Of a DNA stretch of 64,000 bases, positions 31,840 through 42,689 are shown piece by piece; the stretch's first letter is position 1, and every line of letters begins with the position of its first letter. The notes under the pieces are model-generated. The model searched no databases. It was not told the origin of the DNA and was given only the letters and a program-made list of their open reading frames with translations. The position numbers and the translations under genes were made by a program. The DNA comes from Galeruca laticollis (Eukaryota; Arthropoda; Insecta; Coleoptera; Chrysomelidae), in NCBI GenBank assembly GCA_963921935.1, contig OY998175.1, positions 164,670,809 through 164,734,808 of the forward strand, read 5' to 3'.

Positions 31840-33127
31840 TTATCCGTTTAATAATATAATGAGTCACATCATATTTTACTATAGTGTAGTCGTACGAGCA
31901 ACAAATCTCAAAGCATGCAAAAGCTTTGGGTGTCCTCTGTTGTCCAATAAAGTGGATTTTCTGTCATTGTCGTTGTCGTTCTAGTAACATCCTGTATGTG
32001 GAAATAATCTACCAATGCGGTTTGTTCGATGAAAATTTGAGCAATAATAGCAGAGATTCATTGTAACATCCTTATCTTTATATACCCTGTGGCATCTTTT
32101 ATGAAAAAATTCGGTATTTTTATGACTACGACCTGTATATATAAAAAATACGGTATCTTTATGACTACACCTGTATAAAATCGCATCTTTTTATGACTAC
32201 ACTCTGTATATATGAACATCACATCTTTTTGACTACACCCTGTATATAAAGAAAAATGGTATGTTTTATGACCACATCCAGTATAAAAAATGCGGTATCT
32301 GTATGTACGTTGATGGTTTCTCAGTATCATATTCAGACATATATTTGTTATAATTTACGTAGACATCCCGCTCAAAATACTACTAAACTGTGTGTGTCAT
32401 TAACTTTTATATCTACATGTTTCTACAGTCTTAATAACTACAAACACCCCATGTATATATCAATTTTAATCATAACATGCCTCGTATATTTTACGTAGAT
32501 ATTCCCCGCAGAATAATAATAGGGATGCAAATATCTTTTAACACCCTGTATTGAAAAAAATATTCGTATACTGTAATGAACCTAATTTATGTATCATACA
32601 GCGGACTATTTAATATAGAAACATTAATAATCTTTATGATCTAAGCTCAACGTCTTGTCGGCTTCTCAAATCAACCACTATACAGAATATTGTCATTGAA
32701 ATCTTTTAATGCGTTCCCTACCCGAACAAGTGTTGGCGAGAGATACTACCTGTTCTTAGGTATAGATATTAGTAGAAAGAATATTTTATGCTTAATAAAA
32801 AAACACTTCCACTCGTATGTCGTGAATTCAAGGTTCTTTATTATTGTCAATATTCCCTATATTTTTATAATTTGTAATAACAACACAAATAATATTTTTT
32901 TCTTCAAAGGTGTATAGAAAAATTTCTATGAAAATACATTGAGGAAAGTCATCCCTATTTAATACAGCGAAACGTTAATAAGCTTTATGATATAACGTCG
33001 TGATGAAGGAGATTTTAAAAAATAATTCTAGCGTTATAAAATTCGGATTTGTTTCAGTAAATTATTTGTTACATATTAATTTCTCTCTCAGGTGTATGAT
33101 GAAAATGTTATCACTGATTATATACAT

Positions 33128-33193
<66 letters not shown>
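33128..33193. repeat. (TA)n microsatellite in the right arm only
   Basis: About 30 TA units with one interruption. The left arm has only a few. It is a length change after the arms last matched. Confidence 0.95.
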
Positions 33194-33197
<4 letters not shown>

Positions 33198-33894
33198 TAT
33201 ATACAATGAACGATTACGAAGGATTCTGATTCAACTGCATTTGACATGTTCTAACAACTAAAACGATATTAGTACAAGGGAGTATTGAAGAAATTTACAT
33301 TGAAGCAATCGTGAAATCCGATAATATATGAGACACCTCGGTGTACAGCTTTTAGTGCGTCATTTCAAAATAGTACGGATATAATTCATTTCAAAACATA
33401 ATTTGTATGAATCCACCATGGCAAACATGTAGCGGTCTAGGCTGGGAACGATGAGGTCGTGGGTTCGAACTTCACTCGGGGTAAAATTTTTTTTTTTTGA
33501 TTTTAATACATTTTTTTCAAAATGTGGAACATATTCATGCATTAAAATCGGCGCATTGAAGAAAATTACATCGCATCGTGAAATTACGCCTTGTGAGATT
33601 TCAAAATACTTATACTGATCACTTTCAAAACTAAAATATATTGGAACCCTCATGGCAGACATGTAACGGTGTAGGCTGGGAACGATGAGGTCGTGGGCTC
33701 GAATCTCACTCGGGGCAAAAATTTTTACGTCATGCACAAATTTACAGGATAAAAAATGGACGACACACATCTAAAAAAGAAATCTGCAAAATTGAAGCGC
33801 GCCATCTAGCGAAATCTACTGGATAAAAAAATGGCCGACTGGATAAAAAATGGACGACAGCGCCACCGTCGCCTAGCGGACCTTTTTCGAAGTA

Positions 33895-34203
33895 GTGGTG
33901 TTGAACCCGCTTAGGTACACTACTGTTGGAGTAACTAAAAAAGCTAAAGGAGTAAAGTCGTCAGTTGTGAAGACCGTAATCACATTTGAAGATTATGAAG
34001 AATGCCTTGATACCTTCACACAGAAAATAGTTTCCCAAAATCTAATTCGTGCCGAGAAACATCTGGTCCATTCAATTATCCAAAATAAAGTAGCACTCAG
34101 TCCGGAGGATGATAAACGCTATATTGTTCATGGTTCCGATGAAACCTTACCCTGGGGGCACTACTCGATTGATTGTGCTATGGATGTTGATCCAGCCTTT
34201 TGA
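33895..34203 (+). pseudogene. Candidate Polinton DNA polymerase B tail, right arm
   Basis: The same 102-residue frame as 27104-26796, here on the plus strand. Upstream coding is absent: the sequence before 33895 is the GGCCGAC-type repeat. One of the two copies must have arisen when the inverted repeat grew or was copied across. See the left-arm entry for the reasoning on identity. Confidence 0.5.
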
Positions 34204-34639
34204 ATATACATTTTCATATTTTACATGTTTTTATCTATTTTATTCATACATTTAGACTAGAGATTTAATTTATTAGGTGAGCTGTTAGACTAGTTAATTT
34301 AAATATTATTAGATATCGAAATATCCAGCTGTATATCGAATTTTTGCCCATTTCATATGCAATAAAAATGTTTGTTTATTCAGATGCTCTTATTTTACCT
34401 TCACCACCTCCCTACCCACAAATAAAGCTTTCATTCTCATGACTTACTCGACGCTTAACAAATGACTCATACAAGATGGCTGACGCCATTAGCATGGTGG
34501 ATGTTTACAAGATGGCCGCCTCTGATTAACGCCTGCGCAGATCGACATTGCGTCAAAAATGACCACAATGGACCTTGGCGATTTCCCATGTTAATTTACA
34601 TAAGGAATGGTCTAGAACCCGCCTAGCCCCTTTACTCAC

Positions 34640-34835
34640 TTTGCATTAGACGAATTACTAGAAAATGTATTTGTAAAACGTGTATGGGCAAGACCATGAC
34701 TTTTAAGAAGAAATTAACGTGGATCATCATGTTTACTTTTAAAAGAACTTTGCAATGAAGATCTAGGCGAGTTGTTTTACTTTTCATAGGTACATTTTTA
34801 ATGAAACTAGTCATTTCCTGGAATCAATTTAACGT
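34640..34835 (+). pseudogene. PIF/Harbinger-like transposase, N-terminal fragment
   Basis: One frame with point-mutated stops reads ALDELLENVFVKRVWARP, a stop where Trp is expected, LLRRN, RGSSCLLLKELCNEDLGE. This matches the RRWVRPWLLRR...G....LL.EL..ED start of Harbinger transposases. The Polinton is inserted immediately before it. The DDE domain is not seen. Confidence 0.6.
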
Positions 34836-35410
34836 TGACTTATATTCCTCTGAGAACCTGCTCGAAACCTGGTTGATTTATCAATTTTTGACAGCTCTTG
34901 ACAATAAGTTGCTATTAAATTTTATTTTTTACTTCTTTGATATTCATTTGTAATCCCATTGTCAATAATTCGCCACACATATTTTGTAGTGCTGAATTTC
35001 GCATAGATTTGTCTCTACAAAACGGAATGGTAGTGTTCCATAAACATTCCTACTCACGGTACAATATGACCAACTTTAAATTTATTTCATTACATACTTT
35101 AGGCATCTCGTTGCAGAAACATACGTAGTTGCGTCAGACAAACAAAACCGCGTAGTTACTGTTCACTAGTAGAATGGATACTAGCTTCCATGGCCACACG
35201 ACGCTAAACACAAGCCAGGACAGCAAAATCAGTCGGGGAAGCTTAATAGCTTTAAAAATAGAATGACAAGCTATTAAACTATCCTGGTTTAAGACACTAG
35301 GTTAATACCCTGGAATAAAGCTAGTTTTGTTTACACGAGGATCGATGCACTAGCTTGATATCCTAGCTTTCAGAAACTATGCGCGTGTATCTTATATGAT
35401 ATAAAGGGTG

Positions 35411-35979
35411 TGTTGGAATTTACGCGACGTAGGTGCAGTGTACCTACCAGCAACCTATCTGCGTGCGAACCCTTTTCTCTGAAGTAGCCTTCGCCTGCAG
35501 CACACCTACTGTGTCTACTTACTGTAGACAAAACTGACCCCATGTCAGAAGTTAGAGCTTTGTTATAAAGTTAGTGCATTGTTGGTTAATTTGTGTGTTT
35601 TTTAGTTATGCAATCCAACGCGATTGTTATCCGCTGTGGCCTTTCGTAAGAAAGCCGGTAGTTTTTTCTCTCTCCAACCCGTTTTTATCTGCCGTGGTCT
35701 TTCGTAAGAAAGCCGGTAGTTATTTCTATCTCTGACTCGTTCTAACCGTATTTTATATTAAGCGCGAGGCGCTAGCGTTACAGTGTTGCCAAGTATTGGC
35801 ATGAACAATTTTAAGTTATAACGTTTTCACATGTTTATTTTGTTTTTGTTAAGATCTTTTGAAGTTACTTTCATTAAATATCAATTGAAAATAAACTGGC
35901 AATTTTATTGACATTGCAGTAGTTAGTTTACCCTTTCGTGGTCAGCGGAGACAGGGTAGTTTGTGTTTAGATGTTAACA
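35411..35979 (+). repeat. Possible solo LTR or SINE-like repeat with internal duplication
   Basis: Begins TGTTGGAATTTACGCGACG and ends GATGTTAACA (TG...CA), 569 bp, with AATAAA near 35890. A 40-bp phrase centred on CTTTCGTAAGAAAGCCGG occurs twice (35632 and 35690). No matching 5-bp flanks were found, so the call is tentative. Confidence 0.3.
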
Positions 35980-36628
35980 TCCACCTCCCCATCAATTATA
36001 CAGTCCGCTTACGTTACTGCCTGTCTACGCTCCCCGTCAGGGCGCTTCCATCACCAGGCGACGCGACGTAAAGATCAAAATCGTCAAACATATTTCTTTT
36101 CTTATATATAGAGAAATTTTTTAGGGGCTCCAAATAGACATTCTAGAGAAAGTTCACATACTCAAAATATGAAAATTTTGGGTATGGTGATATGTGACCA
36201 ATTCTATAACACCCTTTTTATAAGTAATAAAAACTGTTTGGTACAATTTTTTTAATATCATCTATTGTAGTGAAATATTCTATGGATTAAATTATTTTTA
36301 ATTTAAAAGGTGATTCAAAACGTTTACATAAGCATTTCTTAACTTAAATGGATCACATGTTTCGACGCTATTAGAAAGAACTTTGACTGCTCATTAAAAT
36401 TCATCAACCACTCTCTATGCTGATCAATCAAAGTATAAACTACAAAAAATATTTGAGAATACAGCAATATGGAAAAGTATAGGTAATGTATTGATTATGA
36501 ATCCAGTATTTCGTGAATCGTAGTATATATCTTCAGGAATAACATGCTTTTTATCAAAACAAATACCCAAGCAAAAGTTTGATAATTATTTTTAGACTAA
36601 CACATTATAAAATATGTTGATGACTTAC
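35980..36628. other. Intron sequence, no feature
   Basis: AT-rich; it ends at the donor site of the exon 37181-36629 (minus strand reads TTG|GTAAGT). Confidence 0.5.
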
Positions 36629-37181
36629 CAATTAATAAAGCCTGCTGCTTATCATTCTCCGCCCTCAGCATCAACTCTTCGTGTTGTTGGCACAAATGTT
36701 CCACGTGACTTTGTAGATTCTCTAACCTTTCCACCAACTGTTGTATCTCGGCGTCTTTTTCGTTGGTCAGTTTGTGTAGCGATTGCTGCATCCTCTTTTC
36801 CAACGAAGTTCTTATCTTCTCCCTTTCTTCCGTCAATTTTTTCACCGTATCTTCGTTTTGTTGTTTCATTTTATCCAAAATTTGTTTAAATTCCACTTCT
36901 TTATTTCCTGCTGCGTGCGTCATACTGGTCTTCAATTCCATAAATTTCTTCTCTGATCTTTCGACGTCTTTGGTTAATTTGGCGACTTGTGCTTTTAATT
37001 TTTCTTTTTGTATCAATAAATCTTGTTGTTCCTTTTCTAACTGGCTTTTTTTGTCTTCGGACGCTTCTAAATTGGTTTGAGTATCAAAGAGAACGGCTTC
37101 TAAAGTTTCCTTTTCGGTTCTGGTTGTTGCCAGGAGCTCCAGAGTTCTACTCATTTCTTTCTCCATCGCGTCGATTGTGCA
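36629..37181 (-). CDS. Rootletin-like coiled-coil protein, exon (last seen)
   Basis: 553 bp, phase 0 to 1. Minus-strand acceptor TCCACAG|TGC and donor ATTG|GTAAGT. It encodes 184 residues of uninterrupted heptad-type coiled coil: TRTEKETLEAVLFDTQTNLE, KAQVAKLTKDVERSEKKFM, KLTEEREKIRTSLEKRM, VEHLCQQHEELMLRAENDK. The wording recalls insect rootletin (ciliary rootlet coiled-coil protein, Root/CROCC), which forms the striated rootlet under basal bodies. Other long coiled-coil centrosomal proteins are possible. No downstream exon is seen in the window. Confidence 0.75.
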
Positions 37182-37607
37182 CTGTGGACAAGTTCATTCA
37201 AACATCTAATTCAAACAAATCAGGGGTCGACAACAACTGTTAAATAGACAACATAATTCAATGATTTCATTGGTTTTGCTTATAAGGATATAAATAGCTT
37301 CAACATGATATTAGGATGCAATTTAGACTCAATTAATGTAATCCAGATAAAGTGATAGAGAAAGAAAATATGTTCTCGTGTTTCTTAGACGTTATTGAAA
37401 TATGTTAACATATATGAGTGCGAAACAAAGTCAAAAGTTATTGATGAAATTCTCTCTTGTAAGTATCAGCACTGCCTGCTAGATATCTTTAGAATGTATT
37501 TTGAGTCGTTATGAACCAATACCTTCCCTGGCCAAGGGTTTAGAAAAATAAATAAATGGTAAAAAACTTTTCATAATAGAAATTTTGCTAGAAATGCAAA
37601 TTTTTAC

Positions 37608-37802
37608 CTGTTTTTCTTCACATTCCTTGACTAAATCTTCTAAAGTTCTGTTGACTCTAGCGTTCGTTTCATTAGCTTGTTCCAGTCTTTGTCTACATCG
37701 AACTAGTTCCTCATTAAGTGTATCCCTCTTTCTCCCAAGTGCACTGAGCTGATTGCTTAGTTCGTTTCTTTCTCTTGTCACTTGATTTAACTCCATTTCA
37801 AT
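37608..37802 (-). CDS. Rootletin-like coiled-coil protein, exon
   Basis: 195 bp, phase 0 to 0. Acceptor TTCTAG|ATT, donor AACAG|GTAAAA. It encodes IEMELNQVTRERNELSNQL, RQRLEQANETNARVNRTLE and LVKECEEKQ, all heptad-like. It is separated from the next exon by a 426-bp intron and from the previous one by only 54 bp, the two short introns of this gene. Confidence 0.8.
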
Positions 37803-37856
37803 CTAGAAAAAATACCAAATAAACAAAAAACTTGAAAAAGAGTAGGCAAATTTTAC

Positions 37857-38024
37857 CTTCTCCTTGTCAATTTCCAAAAATTTACATTTTTCAGATAACG
37901 ATACTTTGTCAGATTCTAAATCGAGTTTTTGTTGTTCAGCTTGTAAAAGTTCCTTCCTAAGCGACTGAATATCGCTTTGATGATCATTACATTGGTGTTG
38001 TAGAGTCTTTTTATCTTCTTCTAG
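37857..38024 (-). CDS. Rootletin-like coiled-coil protein, exon
   Basis: 168 bp, phase 0 to 0. Acceptor TTTTTTCAG|CTA, donor GAGAAG|GTAAAA. It encodes LEEDKKTLQHQCNDHQSDIQ and KLDLESDKVSLSEKCKFLE, coiled coil. The 6.3-kb intron before it holds a Gypsy element, a mariner-type element and a mariner fragment. Confidence 0.8.
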
Positions 38025-38157
38025 CTGAAAAAATAACAACATTTAGAATCTATCAAAACTACTATGTAATACAGGGTTGGGAAGAGCAGTTTCCTTATTA
38101 TTTTCCGAGTCCATTTCGATATTACGTATCATGGCCGTGTTTTAGATAGGCAGTCAA

Positions 38158-38597
38158 TTGTTTCATGGGTTAATAGCTTCCACGATCAGTAACTACACCG
38201 CAAAACATCGTTGCTTAAGGCAGTCTGTTTTGCGATCCCCTAGACACACTGATCGAAAACATTCTGCTGCTAGGGGGCTTTCTGTTTGTTCTGTGTATCG
38301 GATCGTTTATGAAGAATTGAAATTCCATTGGTACATATTAGCTGTAGTACAGGAGTTGAATCCACGTGATTTTTTGCTCGAGAAGATTCATGTGAATCGC
38401 GTCTTGCAGTGCTTGACGTCTTTATTTTTTTCAGTGATAAGGCTCACTTCTATCTTCAGAATATGATCCTGGATAACCTTAAGAACAACATTCGTCAAGT
38501 TATAGCCAACATAACCGTGAATATGCTGGGAAGAGTTAAACGAAATCTCAGAAGTAGATTAATACAGTGTATTGACAAGACGGACGCCATCTCTACA
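38158..38597 (+). pseudogene. Internally deleted mariner-type transposase
   Basis: Plus strand: KHRCLRQSVLRSPRHTDRKH and SVCSVYRIVYEELKFHWY, a helix-turn-helix and linker, then QELNPRDFLL, CLTS, FFFSDKAHFYLQN (first catalytic Asp). It then jumps to the C-terminal LDNLKNNIRQVIANITVNML and RLIQCID. The second and third catalytic blocks are deleted. This C-terminus is typical of an arthropod mariner/IS630-like family. It abuts, and probably truncated, the minus-strand Gypsy integrase. Confidence 0.75.
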
Positions 38598-38608
38598 TGT
38601 TGTATTGC

Positions 38609-38990
38609 TTATATTTCATTTAAAAATTCCTTACATTCTTTTGAATTAATGCCAGGATACTGGTCGGTTAAGACCATGCCTATTTCATTACAATATTGTA
38701 CGATATTTATTAGTTTTATAAAGTCTCTTGCATTCTGTGTCTTGGAAGTTACTGTATATGCGTATCGAGTGAAATGATCCACTGAAAGGTGTAAATATAT
38801 TTTGGTTGTGATCGAGAGCCTCCAAAACCTCCTATTATAGTGTCTATCAAAAGGTTTAGAAGTAGGGCCTAAGTGCGACATTAAAGCACACCTAAATTGT
38901 TAATTTTTTGCTTAATTCATCGCTGTATAAAACTTTCCCATTTTATTTTGCATTTGTTTTATAAATTCTATACTGAATTCTTTTGACAGT
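38609..38990 (-). pseudogene. Gypsy integrase fragment
   Basis: EFIKQMQNKMGKFYTAMN, a deletion of the zinc-binding region, then MSHLGPTSKPFD and YLHLSVDHFTRYAYTVTSK (first catalytic Asp region), and LTDQYPGINSKECKEFLNE (second). The third acidic residue is lost beyond the junction with the mariner remnant at 38600. Confidence 0.8.
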
Positions 38991-39515
38991 ATAATATTTT
39001 CTTGTTTTTTACCTTTTTATAATTTTCTTGGTGTTTGTGTATTAAATTGTACTCATATCTTTGTATATCCTCATTTTTTTCTTAATCTGTTAGTATGTCA
39101 TCCAATGTTATCAAGTTTATGATTTTTAATAATTGTTCATCTATATATTTATTTCTAATACTGGGTTTCTGCTTAAACAATGTGCCTCTAAATTTTTTCT
39201 TCCTGGAGCATATTTTATTTAAAAATCATATTGTGATAGATAGTATACTAATTCCCCTATTTCTTCATCTGTTCTGAACTTAATATTTAAATTCTCTAAC
39301 GGTTTGTGGTCTGAATATACTGTGAAAAATGTTATTTGCCAGTGCTGCCAGTATATTATTGCTTCTTTAACGGCCAAGCATTCTAAGTATATAGTTTTTT
39401 TCTTCTTTTGGGCTTCGTTCAGTTTTTTTGAAAAATATACTAAAGGCTTTTATTTTCCGTGTGGTTGTATTTGCTTCAACACCGTTCCAATACCTTCTAA
39501 TGATGCATCTGTATA

Positions 39516-42237
39516 TATAGGGTGTCCAGCATAAGAACCGACACAGAACAGAGGCGTATAGGGGAGCCCAAAATATGACGATTGGGGGCAATTTACCTCT
39601 ACATCAAGTTGCATCCTTGAGGAGTTATAGGCCCTCAAAGTATGGCCCAAAATTTCGAAAAAATTTAATTCATTTACAACCCTTTAACCGAAAAATACTA
39701 AATTTGGTACACTGTATGAACTATTAAGGGCGTTAAGTGATGGTAAGTAGAAGGCGATCGAACCATTCTGGGGGGTTAATTAGGGGTGACCTAACCTTAA
39801 AGTTTCACAGAAGTTTTTTATCTGCCACTTGATTTGAAAAAAATTATTTTCATACCATGAATAATTTCATTCTAAACCTTTTTTTACTCTTATAATTTTG
39901 CATAAAACTTTGTCGTTATCAATTAAAAGTCCAATAACTATTAGACGTAATTTACTCCAATTCATATCATGAATTTTATTTCATATTTAACAAATTAATA
40001 GATACATTTCAATAAGACCAATTTAATGGAAAAACAAATTAATAATATTGTAGAAAGAACATGAACATTTTAATTTAAAGAAATTGCTGAAAATTATCAC
40101 CATTTTCTCTTAGACACAAAATTATTCTCCGCCGAAAATTGAAGTCGACTCTGGCCAGTAGCTGATGATCATTTTTTACTATATTGCATTTATCTGCTAT
40201 GCGATTTCACAATTCTTCTCGGGAATCAACTGGAGAGGAATAAACAGACTCTTTTAACGCCCCCCAAAGCAAGTAATCACATTTATTGAGGTCCGGTGAG
40301 CGGGGAGGCCAATCTTGAGGACAATTATTTCCTCGTCCAATCCACTTATTCGGATATTGGCGGTTTAAAAAGTCTCTTACATTGACACTAAAATAAGCTG
40401 GTGCTCCATCATGCATAAACCAATGTTCCAATCTCAATAGTAATGGTAAATCGTCAAATAAATCCGGAAGAGTATTTTGGAGAAATTGTAAATAAGTTTC
40501 GCCAGTTTGGTAAAATAACTGGTCCAATCAAATAATGATCGATAAGGCCGACCCAAATGTTAATCTTAAACTCGCGTTGGAAATATCGAGGAGTTAATAC
40601 ATGAGGGTTTTCAACTGAATACTCATGATAATTATGCATATTTGTAATAAACCCTACGAGTAAAGCAAGCCTCATCAGTAAAAAAAAATTCTTTTGAAAG
40701 TCAATATCCTGACGTAAAATAAATCGACAGAAATTCACTCGCTGAACCAAGTCTTGAGGTAACAACTCTTGCAATTTTTGGGCATGATATGGATGTAGTA
40801 ATAGTTCGGTGTACAAATAATCTTGATATGCCACTGCCTAGATAAAGTTAATATGCCGTTGATCGTCAATGGTGTCCAAAATCCATCTCGCACACTCATT
40901 TGAACAGTACGTTCTCGATTAACAATATAAAACTTTCCTGTTTCTCGAGCCCGTCTTTCAACATTAGAAAATGTTTCTCTGTGAGGAACTCCGCGATTAG
41001 GAAACCTCCTCCGATATTGTTTCACGCTTCTTCTACAGTTTCCTTCACAAAAACCTAACACCAATTACGTATTCACTTGTTCGATAAATGAGAATTTTTC
41101 ACTCATTTAAAAAAATTATAACAATTTACTGATAATGTGGCACCTTGTATGTACAACATCTACGCTATATCAAATCACTGTGAACCACTTATACACAGCA
41201 TACTGCCAACATCCCTACACGGGACAGTGGCACGAATATAACGATTCAAGGATGCTATTAATATTGTGGAAATCTTTAGTCAGTGGAGAAGCATATGTTC
41301 GCTTCTATGAACAAGATGACACAAAGTCCTACCTTTAAGTTTAATAATTTTTTTTATTAGTTTTTAAATTGTATATTTTCATTGTGAACCAATATCTTAT
41401 TTGGTTTTTTCTGCAAAATTTATTTATATATTCATGTATACATTGTATTCTTATTAAAGACTCTTTATAATTGTTATAGTAGATAAAGGTGTCATGTCAC
41501 AAAATAACTATTCGTAGAAAAATAATTTTAAAGATTTTCGATTGGAACTTTTCAACGCATTTAATTTCGGGCGTTTACTAAAAGTGTTGTGTTAAGCATA
41601 ATTATATATTTTCTTGGCCTGTTTTTCAATTTTCAATCACTTTGATATTTTAAGAGAAAAATGTACTTTTAATGGAAAGCCGGGGTTAACTGGTCCGCTT
41701 TTTTCAATTTGCTCATGTCTAGGAAAATATATTATGTCAAATACCATTAGACCGTATAGTAGCTTATAACTTTTGCTACCCTTTCATCACCTTTGTGTGG
41801 AGAAACATACAATTTACTTACTGCAAGAACTGAATTGCAAATTGTCAAATTTGATGTATAAATTCAAAGTCAACTCTTGATTTTTTGTAACTTTTTAAAT
41901 AACATTGTTGAAAACATGTCTTTGGTTATTCGACTTTTCCTTGAAAATGACAAAGTTTTATTTTTCAAATCAACTTATAGATAAAAAACTTCTGTGAAAT
42001 TTTAAGGTTATGTCATCCCTAATTAACCCCCAGAATGGTTCAATCACCTTCTACTTACCATTACTTAATGCTTCTAACAGAAATTATTTTTTTTTCAAAA
42101 TTTTGGGCCCTGCTTTGAGACGCCATAACTCCTCAGGGATGCAACTTGGTATAGAGGTAAATTGCCCCTAGTCGTCATATTTTGGGCTCCCCTATATGCT
42201 TCTGCTCGGTGTCGGTTCAGATACGGGACACCCTGTA
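39516..42237 (-). mobile_element. Mariner/IS630-type transposon with about 300-bp inverted repeats
   Basis: 2722 bp, with TA on both sides (39514-39515 and 42238-42239). The terminal repeats begin TATAGGGTGTCC and TACAGGGTGTCC and remain similar for about 300-335 bp (39516-39850 and 41943-42237), sharing CCGACAC, AGGGGAGCCCAAAATATGAC, GGGGCAATTTACCTCTA and CCATTCTGGGGGGTTAATTA. It sits in the RNase H region of the minus-strand Gypsy element. 41107-41942 is noncoding AT-rich sequence upstream of the transposase. Confidence 0.9.
40204..41106 (-). pseudogene. Transposase of the 39516-42237 element
   Basis: ATG at 41106 (MSEKFSFIEQV), one stop, then FCEGNCRRSVKQYRRRFPNR (helix-turn-helix), RRARETGKF. 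After a frame change come LLLHPYHAQKLQELLPQDL and INIWVGLIDHYLIG. After another come WFMHDGAPAYFSVNVRDFLN with the second catalytic Asp, IGRGNNCPQDWPPRSPDLN, and CDYLLWGALKESVYSS with the third acidic residue. It is the IS630/mariner-like family with the HDGAPxHF motif that is common in insects. Two frameshifts and one stop make it inactive, but it is nearly full length (about 300 codons). Confidence 0.88.
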
Positions 42238-42689
42238 TATTTATCGATTAGTCTTTATAAAAAATTTCTAAGATCGGTGGTGAGCATAATGATTTTTTTA
42301 TCTTTTCAAAAGCATATTGAGAGTCTGCCAACCAGATGAATTTTTGATTTTTCCTCAGTAAATTATGAAGTGGTTCTAAGATAATTGAGCTGTTCGGTAT
42401 ATATTCACAGCAAACATTTACTTTTCCCAGAAGTTGCTGATATTTTACTGAATTTGTGGCAAATTTACATTTTGTGAATTTTAGTCTGAAACCCTATTTT
42501 ATTCTCAATAATTTCAAATTGATCAAAGAAATGTTAGAGCCCGAATCGTATATACCAAATATGTCATTTTTGTTTTCCAATGTTAGTTTGACTTTAATTA
42601 ATGGTGATATTATTCGTTTTTTTGTTCGTCATTCAATTCAGCATCTAGTACGGTATTATTTACATTCTTATTATGGTTCCTTTTGTTCT

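Larger units (their letters stand above)
26363..34636 (+). mobile_element. Non-autonomous Polinton/Maverick element
   Basis: 8274 bp. Ends are AGTAAAGGGGCTAGGCGGG and its exact complement CCCGCCTAGCCCCTTTACT, flanked by a 6-bp duplication CACTTT (26357-26362 and 34637-34642). AG...CT ends, a 6-bp duplication and long inverted repeats are the hallmarks of Polintons. The interior carries a truncated Polinton integrase and small genes of the type found in these elements. DNA polymerase, ATPase, protease and capsid genes are missing, apart from a polymerase-tail candidate repeated in both arms. The inverted repeats (2743 and 2797 bp) are much longer than usual. Confidence 0.9.
31840..34636 (-). 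repeat. Right terminal inverted repeat of the Polinton
   Basis: Inverted copy of 26363-29105 with few substitutions. Differences include an expanded (TA)n at 33128-33193 and the absence of a short block (about 18 bp) near 33855. The short tandem array is mirrored at 32074-32330 and the tRNA-like blocks at about 33413-33480 and 33652-33717. Confidence 0.93.
26191..35391 (+). mobile_element. Harbinger-like DNA transposon remnant hosting the Polinton
   Basis: GATACACGAGCATAGTTTTG at 26191 is mirrored by CAGAAACTATGCGCGTGTATC ending at 35391. The match extends inward with AAGCTAGGATAGCAAGCTAG against its near-complement, giving about 41-bp imperfect terminal inverted repeats. Inside, at 34640-34835, is a PIF/Harbinger-type transposase start. 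The Polinton occupies most of the interval. I could not settle the 3-bp target duplication. Confidence 0.55.

Noticed and set aside
33000..33209. 69-codon frame ending in poly(Tyr-Ile)
   Set aside because: The end is (TA)n microsatellite.
36614..37243. Plus-strand frames opposite the 37181-36629 exon
   Set aside because: Shadows of the coiled-coil exon; the minus strand has splice sites and heptads.
38409..38777. Plus-strand frame as a single gene
   Set aside because: Its first part is the deleted mariner transposase; the part after 38600 is antisense to Gypsy integrase.
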